A DNA stretch of 64,000 bases from JBBIQV01 sp964555285 (GCA_964555285.1 CAZKRM010000001.1:124001-188000), one strand, 5' to 3'; positions 53,624 to 63,096 are shown, counted from the stretch's first letter. The notes: generated by a model not told the origin, from the sequence alone. Made by a program: numbers and translations.

Positions 53624-54904
53624 TTATCCAACGAGATCGAGATTGGCTGACCCGACCCCGACCGAAGCCCGTTCTTCCTTGAAAATCTGTACGCTCTTAA
53701 TGGACCGAGGGTCGGCTTCATGCACCAGGAGTCGACAATTGCCGATGAGGATTTCTTCACCGGCTTTCGGGATCCTGCCCAGTTCCTGCTGGATCAACCC
53801 GCCGATCGTGACCGCTTCGTCACCAAGATCCACTTTGAGGAACTCGTTGACCTTCCGTACTTCGGTGCGGCCGTGGACCAAAATCTGATTCTTGCCGATG
53901 CGTTTGACCAATTCTTCCGTGATATCGGTTTCGTCCATGATCTCGCCGACGACCTCCTCGAGGAGATCCTCCAGCGTGACCAGACCCAAGATACCTCCGA
54001 ACTCGTTCACGACGATCGCCATGTGCCGCTTTTCCTGCTGGAACTGCTTCATCAGGTCGTCGGCTGGTTTGATGTGCGGGACGAACAGAGCCGGCTGCGC
54101 GATATCCTTCAGCCGGACTTCGGTATGGCCTTGAGCCAACTCGGTCAAGGCCTTCGTTTTGTACAGGATGCCGGTGATGTTATCCAGTGTTCCGTCATAC
54201 AGCGGAATCCTGGAATACTTGGACTTGAATAAGTGTTCCTGGGCCTCTTTCAGTCGTAGGCCGCCCTCCAGGGCAAACATGTACATTCGTGGGATCATGC
54301 AGTCTTCGGCCGTAATGTCGTTCAGTTGAAACACATTCTTGATCATCCGGACTTCTTCGGTGTGGATCGCTCCCGATCGCCCCCCCTCATCCAGCATGAT
54401 CTTCAATTCTTCCTCAGTCACGAAGGGCAGGCTGAGCCCTTTCCCTCCAGTCATCTTGTTGATCATAGGCACTATAACCGCGAGGATGGGATGCATGAGC
54501 TGTTGGACGCCGTAGACCGGATACGCCATCACCAGCGATACGGAAACTGCGTGTTTCGCCGCCAAGGTCTTGGGAACGATGTCCGCAAAGACTAGCAGGA
54601 CGAACGTGAGGATGCCGACGACCATCGCGACGGCTTCCTCCACGAACGTCTCACTCCCGAACGTGTTCAGGACAATGATGGTGGCCAGTGAGGCGGTGGC
54701 GGTATCGACCAGTCGATCCCCTACCAGAATGGTGGACAGGAGCCGTTGTGGGTTGCTCCGAAGGTGGAGGGCCATGGCGGCGCGTCTCCCTCCTGCCTGA
54801 GCCATCGCCCGCAGTTTAGTCTCGTTGACCGAGAAGAAACCGATCTCAGCAGCCGAGATCACGGCCGACAAAAGAATAAGCGCGATGAGGAAAAGAATAT
54901 CCAT
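53624..54904 (-). CDS. CorC/HlyC family (CNNM, CBS) membrane protein
   Basis: A 426-residue protein with an N-terminal DUF21 (CNNM) domain of about four membrane helices (ALILLSAVISAAEIGFFSVN with the family's SAxE-type motif), a CBS pair (about 215-330, TAEDCMIPRMYMFALEGG and GILYKTKAL) and a C-terminal CorC/HlyC domain (EVRKVNEFLKVDLG). Its relatives are linked to Mg2+/Co2+ efflux or to Mg homeostasis; which ion here is unknown. Its 3' end is convergent with ligA. Confidence 0.9.
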   Translation of the reverse strand: MDILFLIALILLSAVISAAEIGFFSVNETKLRAMAQAGGRRAAMALHLRSNPQRLLSTILVGDRLVDTATASLATIIVLNTFGSETFVEEAVAMVVGILTFVLLVFADIVPKTLAAKHAVSVSLVMAYPVYGVQQLMHPILAVIVPMINKMTGGKGLSLPFVTEEELKIMLDEGGRSGAIHTEEVRMIKNVFQLNDITAEDCMIPRMYMFALEGGLRLKEAQEHLFKSKYSRIPLYDGTLDNITGILYKTKALTELAQGHTEVRLKDIAQPALFVPHIKPADDLMKQFQQEKRHMAIVVNEFGGILGLVTLEDLLEEVVGEIMDETDITEELVKRIGKNQILVHGRTEVRKVNEFLKVDLGDEAVTIGGLIQQELGRIPKAGEEILIGNCRLLVHEADPRSIKSVQIFKEERASVGVGSANLDLVG

Positions 54905-55207
54905 AGGATGTAAGGATTACAGACGAGTGACAAGCCGATGAGGCCGGGGCGAATAGTCGGCTTGAATTGTGACGAACCGAGCGAGACCCCTGAGGCAAAG
55001 CTCGATGAGCAGGGCAACCTGGTAAGGGCCTATTGGGCCAGAATCATCCATTGGCCATATATAGCTATCACAGGGGCAGGCAAGACATCAAGTCATTCGA
55101 CAATTCGTGCTGGAATATCAACGAGTTCTCAAGTCACGCTGAGACAGGAGACAGGAGACAGGATAGGCAGAGAGATATAGAGGTGGGCTCTACCTGGTTG
55201 CTCCCAT
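54905..55207. other. Intergenic region between corC-like gene and rlpA
   Basis: About 300 bases with no convincing gene. It has CAAGCCGA pairing with TCGGCTTG near 54930-54965, and three tandem GAGACAG-type units near 55141-55160. The start of the minus-strand corC-like gene needs a promoter here, but none is clear. Confidence 0.3.
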
Positions 55208-55894
55208 TCAACTGTCATCCCTGACGACAAAGGGGTCAAGATTGAGCTGGGCCGCCAGATGCGTTGCAGCCGTTTCAGCCTGAGACTCGGTTGTATAGCG
55301 GCCTACTTGTACCCGATACCGTCTCCCCTCCGGCAGCTCGACCACCAGGATTCTGGCGTCTTGATAACGCCGATCCTTGAGTCTGTCGACTACTGCACGG
55401 GCGTTCGCAGCATCCGCGAAGGAGCCTACCTGTACTCTCAGGAAGCCCAGCTCGCCTGGTCGTCCATGATAACCGACAACCCGTATTTCCACCTCGTCGG
55501 TGCCCTTGCCGGTCATTCCCAGCGATTGAGCCCCCGCGAGAGATAAGTCGAGAATGCGTCCTTTGGCGAATGGGCCTCGATCGTTAATCCGCACGGTTAC
55601 CTCCCGCCCGGTCGTGAGGGACCGGACGACCGCCAAGGAACCTAAAGGAAGCGTCCGGTGAGCGGCGGTGAATTTGTGCATATCGTAGACTTCCCCGTTG
55701 GCCGTTCGGTTCCCATGGAAGCCTGGGCCGTACCATGAGGCAGCACCTCGCTCGACATGGCCGATAGGGTACCCGGGAGGATACATGTGCCGCGCGGTAG
55801 GGGCGGACGAGCAGCCGGCAAGACTCCACAACAGGACGCTTCCCCAGACGAATACCCACAAGGGAATTCGTCTGAGGTGTGCCGCTGCCTGCAT
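55208..55894 (-). CDS. rlpA: RlpA-family septal ring lipoprotein
   Basis: A 228-residue lipoprotein (lipobox LAGCSSAPT). The double-psi beta-barrel of RlpA is clear: GAASWYGPGFHGNRTANGEV, then LPLGSLAVVRSLTTGREVTV, INDRGPFAKGRILDLSLAGA. The Asp in NDRGPF is the lytic transglycosylase residue of the family. A C-terminal SPOR domain (LRVQVGSFADAANARAVVDR) should bind denuded glycan at the septum. Shorter than E. coli RlpA. Confidence 0.92.
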   Translation of the reverse strand: MQAAAHLRRIPLWVFVWGSVLLWSLAGCSSAPTARHMYPPGYPIGHVERGAASWYGPGFHGNRTANGEVYDMHKFTAAHRTLPLGSLAVVRSLTTGREVTVRINDRGPFAKGRILDLSLAGAQSLGMTGKGTDEVEIRVVGYHGRPGELGFLRVQVGSFADAANARAVVDRLKDRRYQDARILVVELPEGRRYRVQVGRYTTESQAETAATHLAAQLNLDPFVVRDDS

Positions 55895-55895
55895 G

Positions 55896-56306
55896 TCAGA
55901 ATTCGTCGAGGGATTGGTCCCGGAGAAGGTTCAGAGCTTTCCGGGTGTTGGACAACGTCAACACCACGATGGCCCGTTTCCCTTCACGGGAAGGGGTACA
56001 GTACCCGCATGTAATGTTGATGCGGGCTTTCGTGAGCACATCGGCGACTTCGTTGAGCGCGCCGGGCTTATTTTCGAGGCTGAGCACTAAGGCAGTTTCT
56101 TCGGCGAATTTGATTTTGGCTTTCTTGAGGGCTGTGCGAGCACCATCCAGATCGGCGACCAGGAGGCGCAGTTTCCCTTTTCCGGTAACCTCCGGTGCCA
56201 AGAAGGCCTTGATATTGACACCGGCGTCTCCCAAGACGGAAGCGACCTGTGCCAGGACACCTGGCTTGCTCTGTTCGCTGATCACCAACTGGGTCGTCGT
56301 CGGCAT
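55896..56306 (-). CDS. Double-ACT-domain regulatory protein
   Basis: A 136-residue protein made of two ACT domains: TQLVISEQSKPGVLAQVASV with GVNIKAFLA (first), and ALVLSLENKPGALNEVADVL with INITCGYC (second). ACT pairs bind amino acids or similar ligands. It is one base away from rlpA and follows nrdJ. No enzyme domain is attached; the ligand is unknown. Confidence 0.85.
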   Translation of the reverse strand: MPTTTQLVISEQSKPGVLAQVASVLGDAGVNIKAFLAPEVTGKGKLRLLVADLDGARTALKKAKIKFAEETALVLSLENKPGALNEVADVLTKARINITCGYCTPSREGKRAIVVLTLSNTRKALNLLRDQSLDEF

Positions 56307-56398
56307 ACCTGCATCTCCAGTAGTACGTCGTTACCGAGTGACCGTTTCGACATCCAATTCGCTGTTGAGTGCCATCAAGAGTTCATCGGCAGTCTGCC

Positions 56399-59300
56399 TC
56401 AGGAGCAGCCGCTCGTCGCGCCGCATCCCATGCATTTCAGACAGGTACCGTTCCGCACCATCGTGAATTGTTTGCACTCCGGGCAGGGGTCGCCCTCATA
56501 CCCCTTCTGTTTGGCAATTTGGACGGCGGTCACGGTGAACGTCTCACGCTTCAGCTCAACTTTGTGGGCGATACCGCCGTGACCGTTTCCATGACCGTTG
56601 CCTTTGACGCCATTCCCGAAGCGTCGGGAGGGAAACATCTCAGGGCTGATGGAAGAGGAGACCAGGGATTGAGGATCCGCTTCCTCTTCAATACATTCTG
56701 TATCCTGCTCGTCTTTTTTCATCGAATCCATACGGAGGTCTTCTTCCTGAACCTGGGAGAGGTCGTAACGATCCAGGTAGGTCACCGCCAGCTCCCGGAA
56801 GATGTAATCGATGATCGAGGTAGACATCTTGATCCGGTCGTTCAACTTCACCGGACCGTTGGGCTCAAACCGGGTAAAGACGAAGGCCTCGACGAATTCT
56901 TCCAACGGCACTCCGTGCTGAAGGCCCAGTGAGATCGCGATGGCAAAGCAATTCATAAGACTACGGAAAGCCGCTCCTTCCTTGTGCATGTCCAGGAAAA
57001 TTTCGCCCAACGTCCCATCGTCGTATTCTCCGGTCCGGAGGTATAGCTTATGGGCTCCGACGACGGCCTTCTGGGTATAGCCGCTACGGCGAGCGGGCAA
57101 TGGCCGTCGCTTAGCCAGGTAGCGGACGAGTACTCGTTCCGTGATTTTTTCTGCCGCCGCCATCACTTCGCCGGGGGCTTCGACCGCCTTCCCGCTTTCC
57201 GTGGAGGCGTTGAGGGGCTGGCTCAGCTTGGAGCCGTCACGATACAGAGCGACGGCTTTCAACATGCTATGCCAAGAGAGCAGATAGGAGGCCTTCACAT
57301 CTTCGAGGGTGGCCTCTGCAGGCATGTTGATCGTCTTGCTGATGGCGCCACTGATAAAGGGTTGCGCGGCCGCCATCATCCGGATATGGGCATCCACCTG
57401 GATAAATCGCTGTCCCAGCCGGCCACACCGGTTGGCGCAATCGAAGACGGGAAGGTGCTCTGCCTTGAGATGGGGCGCGCCTTCGACGGTCATCGTTCCA
57501 CAACAGTAGTCGTTGGCCGCGACGATCTCCTCTTGCGTACATCCCAATGTCTTGAGCATGTTGACGTGTGCGTCGTTCAATTGCGCATCAGTCAGCCCCA
57601 GTTTCTCCCGACAGAATTCCTCTCCCAGCGTGAACTTGTTGAACGCGAATTGAATCTCGAAGGCCTGGCCCAAGCTGCTTTCCAGTCGCTCCAACGCCGC
57701 ATCATCGAATCCTTTTTGCTTGAGCGTCGCATGATTGATGAAGGGGGCGTCTTTCAGCGTCTGGCGGCCGAGACAATACGCGATGATGTCTTGGATCTGA
57801 GACTCCGTGTATCCCAACGTGCCGAGGGCTTGCGGCAAACTTTGGTTGATGATCTTGAAATAACCGCCTCCCGCCAGTTTCTTGAATTTGACGAGCGCAA
57901 AGTCCGGCTCGATGCCCGTGGTATCGCAATCCATCACGAGGCCGATCGTGCCCGTCGGGGCAATGACGGTGACTTGAGCGTTGCGGTAGCCGTAGGCTGT
58001 ACCGAGTTCCAGCGCGCGATCCCATGCCCGTCGCGCGGCAAGCAGAAGATCCGGGGGGCACTGTTCCGGCTGGATGCCCATGGGCTTGATCGTGAGCCCC
58101 TCATACTCTTCAGGAGGCGCATTGTACGCAGCCCGACGGTGGTTCCTGATTACGCGAAGCATGGGCTCCCGATTCTTGGCGTAGCCTGGGAACGGCCAGA
58201 GTTCGGCGGCCATTTCCGCTGAGGCCCCATAAGACTCTCCCGTCATGATGGCCGTGATCGCCCCGCAAATGGCGAGGGCGCTGGGAGAATCGTAGGGAAT
58301 CCCCTGTCGCATCAGGACGGTGCCTAAGTTGGCATACCCCAACCCCAGCGTCCTGAATTGGTAACTTCTCTCCGCAATGGCCCGGCTCGGAAAGGACGCC
58401 ATCAGCACGCTGATTTCCAGCACGATGGTCCAGAGCCGCACGGCATGACGGAAGTTCTCCAGGTCGAATTGTCCTTCCGGCGTGAAGAACTCCGCGAGGT
58501 TCAGGGAGGCAAGATTGCAGGCGGTATCGTCGAGGAACATGTACTCGGAACAGGGGTTCGAGGCATTGATCCGGCCATCCTCGGGGCAGGTATGCCATTC
58601 GTTAATAGTGGAGTCGTATTGCGTTCCAGGATCGGCACAGACCCACGCGGCCCACGCAATCTTCTCCCAGAGATCCTTGGCTTTGACCGTCTTGCACACC
58701 TTGCCGTCGATGCGCCGTTTGAGTTGCCAGTCGCCGTCTTTTTCGAGGACGCCAAAAAACTCATTGGGGATCCGCACGCTGTTGTTTGAGTTCTGTCCGG
58801 AGACGGTCTGATAGGCCTTCCCATCCCAGTTCGTGTCGTACTCGTGGAACACGAAATGGGTGTAGCCCTGTTGCGCGAAGGAGAACATCCGCTGGATGTA
58901 GGCCTCTGGAACCGCATCTCGGCGGGCTGCGGCGATGGCCTCCCGGAGCACCGCATTTTTCTTGCCGTCCAGTTCGACATGCACGCCCCCGTCGCTGTTG
59001 ACGAGGTGACAGGCCTTGAGCACGGCATTCAGGCGCTGCGCGCAAATTTTCGAGCCGGTCACCATCGCGGCAACCTTCTGTTCCTCGACCACTTTCCAGT
59101 CGATGAATTCCTCGATGTCGGGATGATCGAGGTCGAGGCAGACCATCTTGGCAGCCCTTCGGGTCGTTCCGCCCGATTTGATCGCACCAGCCGCTCGATC
59201 GCCGATTTTCAGGAAGGACATCAGGCCGGAAGATTTGCCGCCGCCGGACAGTGACTCTCCATCTCCGCGAAGTTTTGAAAAATTCGTCCCCGTCCCGGAG

Positions 59301-59935
59301 CCGTACTTAAAGAGGCGGGCTTCACGCACCCACAGGTCCATAATGCCGTTGTCGTTCACCAGGTCGTCTTCGATCGACTGGATGAAGCAGGCATGAGGTT
59401 GGGGATGCTCGAACGCATTCGTGGCTTTGATGACTTCACGGGTCTTGGGATCGACGTAATAGTGCCCTTGCGCCGGCCCGCTGAGCCCGTAGGCATAGTG
59501 GAGCCCGGTATTGAACCATTGAGGAGAATTGGGTGCAGCCATTTGGTGCGCCAGCATGTACGAGATTTCATCGTGAAAAGCGGACGCATCCTCGGTGGAC
59601 TTGAAGTAACCATAGGACTTGCCCCAATGAGTCCAGCAACCTGCCAGCCGCTCGAAGACCTGGCGGGCGTCGCGTTCACCCCCGAGGCTCGGCTTCCCGT
59701 CCGGCCCAACCACCACTGCGTCATCCGGCCCGATCTGAGGGACTCCCGCCTTGCGAAAGTACTTCTGAGCAAGAATGTCGATCGCCAGCTGCGACCAACG
59801 TTCGGGGACCTCGATGTTCTCGAGCTTAAAGACCGTCGACCCGTCAGTGTTCCTAATTTCTGATGAACGCTTCACGAACCTCAGGCCGTCGTACGGGCTT
59901 TGTCCACGCTGTGTGAATCGTCGTTCGATCCTCAC
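56399..59935 (-). CDS. nrdJ: Adenosylcobalamin-dependent ribonucleotide reductase (class II)
   Basis: A 1178-residue class II RNR that makes dNTPs with B12 and no oxygen. Start: GTG 59935, 6 bases after GGGAGGGGA. Seen: active site NPCSEYMFLDDTACNLASLN, the thymine-like barrel PTGTIGLVMDCDTTGIEPDF, TRRAAKMVCLDLDHPDIEEF, and the C-terminal zinc-type cysteines (GDPCPECKQFTMVRNGTCLK, CMGCGATSGCS) that renew the active-site thiols. It is the only RNR in the window. Two NrdR boxes and two DnaA boxes lie upstream (see 60055-60192). It is followed by a small gap before the ACT gene. Confidence 0.95.
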   Translation of the reverse strand: MRIERRFTQRGQSPYDGLRFVKRSSEIRNTDGSTVFKLENIEVPERWSQLAIDILAQKYFRKAGVPQIGPDDAVVVGPDGKPSLGGERDARQVFERLAGCWTHWGKSYGYFKSTEDASAFHDEISYMLAHQMAAPNSPQWFNTGLHYAYGLSGPAQGHYYVDPKTREVIKATNAFEHPQPHACFIQSIEDDLVNDNGIMDLWVREARLFKYGSGTGTNFSKLRGDGESLSGGGKSSGLMSFLKIGDRAAGAIKSGGTTRRAAKMVCLDLDHPDIEEFIDWKVVEEQKVAAMVTGSKICAQRLNAVLKACHLVNSDGGVHVELDGKKNAVLREAIAAARRDAVPEAYIQRMFSFAQQGYTHFVFHEYDTNWDGKAYQTVSGQNSNNSVRIPNEFFGVLEKDGDWQLKRRIDGKVCKTVKAKDLWEKIAWAAWVCADPGTQYDSTINEWHTCPEDGRINASNPCSEYMFLDDTACNLASLNLAEFFTPEGQFDLENFRHAVRLWTIVLEISVLMASFPSRAIAERSYQFRTLGLGYANLGTVLMRQGIPYDSPSALAICGAITAIMTGESYGASAEMAAELWPFPGYAKNREPMLRVIRNHRRAAYNAPPEEYEGLTIKPMGIQPEQCPPDLLLAARRAWDRALELGTAYGYRNAQVTVIAPTGTIGLVMDCDTTGIEPDFALVKFKKLAGGGYFKIINQSLPQALGTLGYTESQIQDIIAYCLGRQTLKDAPFINHATLKQKGFDDAALERLESSLGQAFEIQFAFNKFTLGEEFCREKLGLTDAQLNDAHVNMLKTLGCTQEEIVAANDYCCGTMTVEGAPHLKAEHLPVFDCANRCGRLGQRFIQVDAHIRMMAAAQPFISGAISKTINMPAEATLEDVKASYLLSWHSMLKAVALYRDGSKLSQPLNASTESGKAVEAPGEVMAAAEKITERVLVRYLAKRRPLPARRSGYTQKAVVGAHKLYLRTGEYDDGTLGEIFLDMHKEGAAFRSLMNCFAIAISLGLQHGVPLEEFVEAFVFTRFEPNGPVKLNDRIKMSTSIIDYIFRELAVTYLDRYDLSQVQEEDLRMDSMKKDEQDTECIEEEADPQSLVSSSISPEMFPSRRFGNGVKGNGHGNGHGGIAHKVELKRETFTVTAVQIAKQKGYEGDPCPECKQFTMVRNGTCLKCMGCGATSGCS

Positions 59936-60054
59936 GATTCCCCTCCCCCTCAAGGGCCGCTCGAAAGGCCCCGCTGAGCGTCTAGTGAATTACTTTAACG
60001 GGCTACAGTGACCGGCAAGATTCTGGTCTGAAGTTGAGTCGCCCCATTAGGATG

Positions 60055-60070
60055 CAGCTACATATAGCTA
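60055..60070. promoter_or_regulatory. NrdR box 1 (proximal)
   Basis: CAGCTACATATAGCTA. The core CTACATATAG matches the NrdR core CwAtATaTwG at 9 of 10 positions. It covers the -10 of the nrdJ promoter. Its start lies 32 bases from that of box 2, which is about three helical turns, the usual spacing of paired NrdR boxes. Confidence 0.6.
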
Positions 60071-60087
60071 TTCAAAAAGTTTGTCAA
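60059..60087 (-). promoter_or_regulatory. nrdJ promoter
   Basis: On the minus strand TTGACA (60087-60082) is followed after 17 bases by TATGTA (60064-60059). The -35 is perfect. The start would be near 60053, about 118 bases before the GTG. NrdR boxes lie on both elements. Confidence 0.6.
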
Positions 60088-60102
60088 TACTAAATATGGT
60101 GT
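60087..60102. promoter_or_regulatory. NrdR box 2 (distal)
   Basis: ATACTAAATATGGTGT matches the 16-base NrdR consensus at 13 positions as I align it. It overlaps the upstream end of the -35. The pair predicts repression of nrdJ when dATP is plentiful. Confidence 0.6.
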
Positions 60103-60128
60103 AGGGAGTGGGGAAAGCGAGGAAAAGC

Positions 60129-60192
60129 TGTGGATAGTAGAGAACCTATGATGGGTCGATAATTCGGACTCAATGCCCCCCACTTATCCACA
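60129..60192. promoter_or_regulatory. Two DnaA-box-like sites upstream of nrdJ
   Basis: TTATCCACA (60184-60192) is a perfect DnaA box. TGTGGATAG (60129-60137, other strand) differs at one base. DnaA control of RNR genes is known in E. coli. They could also be chance; no other origin features are present. Confidence 0.45.
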
Positions 60193-60250
60193 GAAGGAGG
60201 CCCCAAATAATGGATAGGAGCTCACGACATGTACTAAAAAGCGAAAAAAT

Positions 60251-60622
60251 CTAGAACGCCAATCGTCCGACCTTCAATGTGGCCTCTTCAAAACCTTTTA
60301 AGGGAACAAATCGACCGGCTATGCCGAGCACCATGACCTCCTCGTCCAGAACGCGTGTTTCGAACCGACTCAAGAGGCCCCAGTTTCGGCGGATCGTATT
60401 CGGCCTCACGACACCTTGAATAATCTTCTTGCCTTGAGACCGGAACACGGTCTGGATCACGGTTCGTTCCCGAGCGGCCATAGACTGATCCATCCGCTCC
60501 AGCGCCTTGTTCATTTCCGTTTCGACGAACAACAGATATTGATCGAGCGTGGGATTGGTCGCTGCCAGTCCGACGCAGACGGCAAGAAAGAAGACCAGGA
60601 GAAGGAGAGTACGGATCTGCAT
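60251..60622 (-). CDS. DUF4359-like exported protein
   Basis: A 123-residue protein with an N-terminal hydrophobic signal or anchor (MQIRTLLLLVFFLAVCVGLA). The following LAATNPTLDQYLLFVETEMN resembles DUF4359, where ATNP-x-Y is conserved. The rest is charged, with a TVFRSQGKKIIQGVVRPNTI middle. It should be in the membrane or periplasm. It is a single gene upstream of nrdJ; no function is known. Confidence 0.65.
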   Translation of the reverse strand: MQIRTLLLLVFFLAVCVGLAATNPTLDQYLLFVETEMNKALERMDQSMAARERTVIQTVFRSQGKKIIQGVVRPNTIRRNWGLLSRFETRVLDEEVMVLGIAGRFVPLKGFEEATLKVGRLAF

Positions 60623-60817
60623 AGAGTGGGCACAGAGCGGCCTGTGCTCTCTGTTCCCTCACTCAACATCTTGCGCTTCCCGACCGACATCGTCAAGAAA
60701 CTGCCGATTGCCGATACCGTGGTTTGACAATCGCTCCAGCGCCGATTAGCCTAGCGCCGCGCGCGATCGCGGAGCGTATCGTCGCAGTCAACCGACCAAG
60801 AGGAACCGGAGGCATCT

Positions 60818-61111
60818 ATGTTCGTGTGGAGCAAACGACTCGTGACGGGGCTTCTCGCTGCCTTTGTCATTCTCCTCGGAATCTTCTTGATCCATGGCTC
60901 GCCGGACAATGCGAGCGGACTGAAGATTCATACGACGCGGTGGATGGCGCTGAATTATGCGGGGTTGGTCCTCTGGGTATTCGTGTGGATGATCGATCAA
61001 GCCCGCGTTCGAGGAAAGAACGTATGGCTCTGGTTCGTCCCCTTCTTGTTTGCCCCGCTCCCGACTCTCCTGCTGTTCGTGTTGTTCCTCCAACGAAAGC
61101 TCAAACCGTGA
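60818..61111 (+). CDS. Small membrane protein, two to three helices
   Basis: A 97-residue protein (MFVWSKRLVTGLLAAFVILL). ATG 60818 follows AGGAACCGGAGG. Helices: about 8-25, 44-60 (MALNYAGLVLWVFVWMIDQA) and 70-92 (VWLWFVPFLFAPLPTLLLFV). The RKLKP end is basic. I do not recognise a family. It faces the AmpG-like gene convergently. Confidence 0.6.
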   Translation: MFVWSKRLVTGLLAAFVILLGIFLIHGSPDNASGLKIHTTRWMALNYAGLVLWVFVWMIDQARVRGKNVWLWFVPFLFAPLPTLLLFVLFLQRKLKP

Positions 61112-61138
61112 CCACCTGACGGAAACCGACGGCGCGGG

Positions 61139-62395
61139 TCATGGTTGCTGGGATGTACCTCCCAGCCCTAGAGTCGAGAGGGAGCTGCGCATCGACCAGA
61201 GCAGCCACAGCCCCGGCAATGCTGCGACGAACGTCAGGAAAAAGAATTGACCCCACCCGAGGACTTGCACAAGCTCTGCGGCAGGGCGTCCCAGAAAGAC
61301 CCGTCCGAGGGCTTCCAGCGAGGAGAGTAAGGCAAATTGTGTGGCTGTAAAGCGATGGTCGCACAGGGACATGATCAAGGCGACAAAGGCCGATGTGCCC
61401 ATTCCGCCCGTCAAGTTTTCGATCACGATGGTGGCGACCGCCGCCACAGAACTCTTCCCAATCCAAGCGAGCGCGACAAAGGAAAGGTTCGACAGCGCCT
61501 GTAATGCCCCGAAGGCCAGCAAGGATTGAAATAGCCCGAACCGAGCCATCGCCACCCCGCCGATCAACGCACCCAACAGGGTCGCACCCAAGCCCATCCC
61601 TCTCATCACCCCGACGTCGCTTGCGGTGAACTCCAATTCTCTGATGAGAAACGGCGTGGTCAGTGTTCCCGCGAAGGCGTCTCCGGCTTTATAGAGGACG
61701 ATCAATAACAAGAATCCGAGCGCATGGGATCGAGAGAAATATTCTCGGAGCGGCCCCCACACGGCTTCTTCCCAATTTGAAGGCGCAGTGCCTGGGTCGA
61801 TCGGTTCGGGACTGACGAAGATCGTGAGCGTCCCGGCCGCCATGAGGCCCGCCATCAGCATATAGGTGTTCCGCCAACCGATCTGGTCGGCCACAATAAG
61901 GGCGAGCACGCTGGCCACCAAGAGCGCGATGCGATACCCGTTCACCCACAAAGCTGCTCCAAATCCCCGCTCCTGAGGATGAAGCACATCCGTGCGGTAG
62001 GCATCGAACACGATGTCCAACGATGCAGATAGGAAGGCAGCGAGAATCGCCAGGAGTCCCAACGGCCATGACCCGTGGTCTGGTCCGGTCGCTGCCATCG
62101 CCACAAGACTCAATGCGACTCCCAACTGTGTCACGAGCATCCAGCCTCGCCGGCGGCCAAGCCAAGGGGGAACGAACCGATCCATCACCGGTGCCCAGAG
62201 AAACTTGAGGGTATACGGAAGACCGACGAGGGTAAACCACCCAATCGTGCGAATGTCGGTGCCCGCGACAGAGAGCCAGGCTTGCAAGGTCGCGCCGGAC
62301 GTGAGCGCCAGCGGGAGGCCGGAAATAAATCCCAATGGCAACATGACCGCAATGCGACGACTGGTCAGAATATGGGTGAGATTGAGAGAAGACAT
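61139..62395 (-). CDS. MFS transporter, AmpG-like
   Basis: A 418-residue protein with 12 predicted helices. The N-terminal GFISGLPLALTSGATLQAWL matches the AmpG family start; FLWAPVMDRFVPPWLGRRRG is the MFS loop 2-3 signature and FDAYRTDVLHPQERGFGAAL is AmpG-like. AmpG imports GlcNAc-anhydroMur peptides for cell-wall recycling. It may do so here; the match is by eye only. Confidence 0.8.
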   Translation of the reverse strand: MSSLNLTHILTSRRIAVMLPLGFISGLPLALTSGATLQAWLSVAGTDIRTIGWFTLVGLPYTLKFLWAPVMDRFVPPWLGRRRGWMLVTQLGVALSLVAMAATGPDHGSWPLGLLAILAAFLSASLDIVFDAYRTDVLHPQERGFGAALWVNGYRIALLVASVLALIVADQIGWRNTYMLMAGLMAAGTLTIFVSPEPIDPGTAPSNWEEAVWGPLREYFSRSHALGFLLLIVLYKAGDAFAGTLTTPFLIRELEFTASDVGVMRGMGLGATLLGALIGGVAMARFGLFQSLLAFGALQALSNLSFVALAWIGKSSVAAVATIVIENLTGGMGTSAFVALIMSLCDHRFTATQFALLSSLEALGRVFLGRPAAELVQVLGWGQFFFLTFVAALPGLWLLWSMRSSLSTLGLGGTSQQP

Positions 62396-62540
62396 GGCCC
62401 CAGGACGACTCGTCCGATATGAGTCGCTAGGATACCATCATCGTAAAACGGCAGCGGATAAGATTCATGAAATCTGAACGGACAGAGTGAAACCGCGTAT
62501 GCCGATACCGGGTGAGCGGATCAAACCCGACACGCGACAA

Positions 62541-62948
62541 TCAGCACGGTTGGCCGTTGAAGAGGCAGGGCTTGTAGCGGGACACGTCGAAATCCACATT
62601 CTCCTGGTAGACCCGTTCGTTCCCGTTCACACCGTCCTGCTCCGGGTCATTCCACATCGTGTGGTTCCACCAGTAGAATAAGGGGTAGCGTTCCGTATAG
62701 TAGACGGGATTGCCGTAGCTGCTCCGCGCGTACTCCTGTACTAACCGACCGGTGACGTAATCCACCTCACCGTCGCCACGCAGTGAAAACAGCATAATGA
62801 ACATGCGGGCTTCGTGGTCGTACTGCTCGTCGATGCGGGAATTGATGTCCGGCTCAACGGGGAGTGTCGCGTCGGTCCAACCGGCGGGGACAGAAAACAG
62901 AAGCATCCCCACCACGGTCAGCAGTGCCGTGAGCGGGAACTTCGTCAT
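62541..62948 (-). CDS. Secreted hypothetical protein
   Basis: A 135-residue protein with a signal peptide (MTKFPLTALLTVVGMLLFSV, then PAGWTDA). The mature part has many aromatic and acidic residues (YPLFYWWNHTMWNDPEQDGV) and a Cys pair near the end (CLFNGQPC). I do not recognise a family; it should be periplasmic or outside. Confidence 0.6.
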   Translation of the reverse strand: MTKFPLTALLTVVGMLLFSVPAGWTDATLPVEPDINSRIDEQYDHEARMFIMLFSLRGDGEVDYVTGRLVQEYARSSYGNPVYYTERYPLFYWWNHTMWNDPEQDGVNGNERVYQENVDFDVSRYKPCLFNGQPC

Positions 62949-63059
62949 GCAGCCATACTCCTGCTCAGCTCATCGAGAGGGCGCGGCGCATCGTACCATG
63001 AGGATGTAGACCGTTCAACCGCGGGCGGATCAGGGTCGTGGCGGATCGATTCCTGCAAC

Positions 63060-63088
63060 TTGCCCTCCCCTCGCGCGGCTTCTATAAT
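63060..63088 (+). promoter_or_regulatory. Promoter for mtaB
   Basis: TTGCCC (63060-63065), 17 bases, TATAAT (63083-63088), a perfect -10. The expected start is within one or two bases of the ATG at 63097, so the mRNA may have almost no leader. Confidence 0.5.
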
Positions 63089-63096
63089 CCGCCGTC

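Larger units (their letters stand above)
59936..60250. other. nrdJ upstream region
   Basis: The 315 bases between nrdJ and the DUF4359 gene. They hold a promoter for nrdJ, two NrdR-box-like sites and two DnaA-box-like sites, listed separately. I did not recognise a cobalamin riboswitch, which some B12-dependent genes carry. Confidence 0.45.

Noticed and set aside
56331..56435. A 34-codon frame (MHGMRRDERLLL...) overlapping the end of nrdJ
   Set aside because: No ribosome binding site; it begins inside the nrdJ zinc-finger codons and has no recognisable feature.
60129..60192. DnaA boxes as a replication origin
   Set aside because: Only two boxes, no AT-rich unwinding region, and no dnaA, dnaN or gidA neighbours; control of nrdJ is more likely.
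59936..60250. Cobalamin riboswitch upstream of nrdJ
   Set aside because: I did not find the B12-box core in either orientation; the region is explained by promoter and operator sites.
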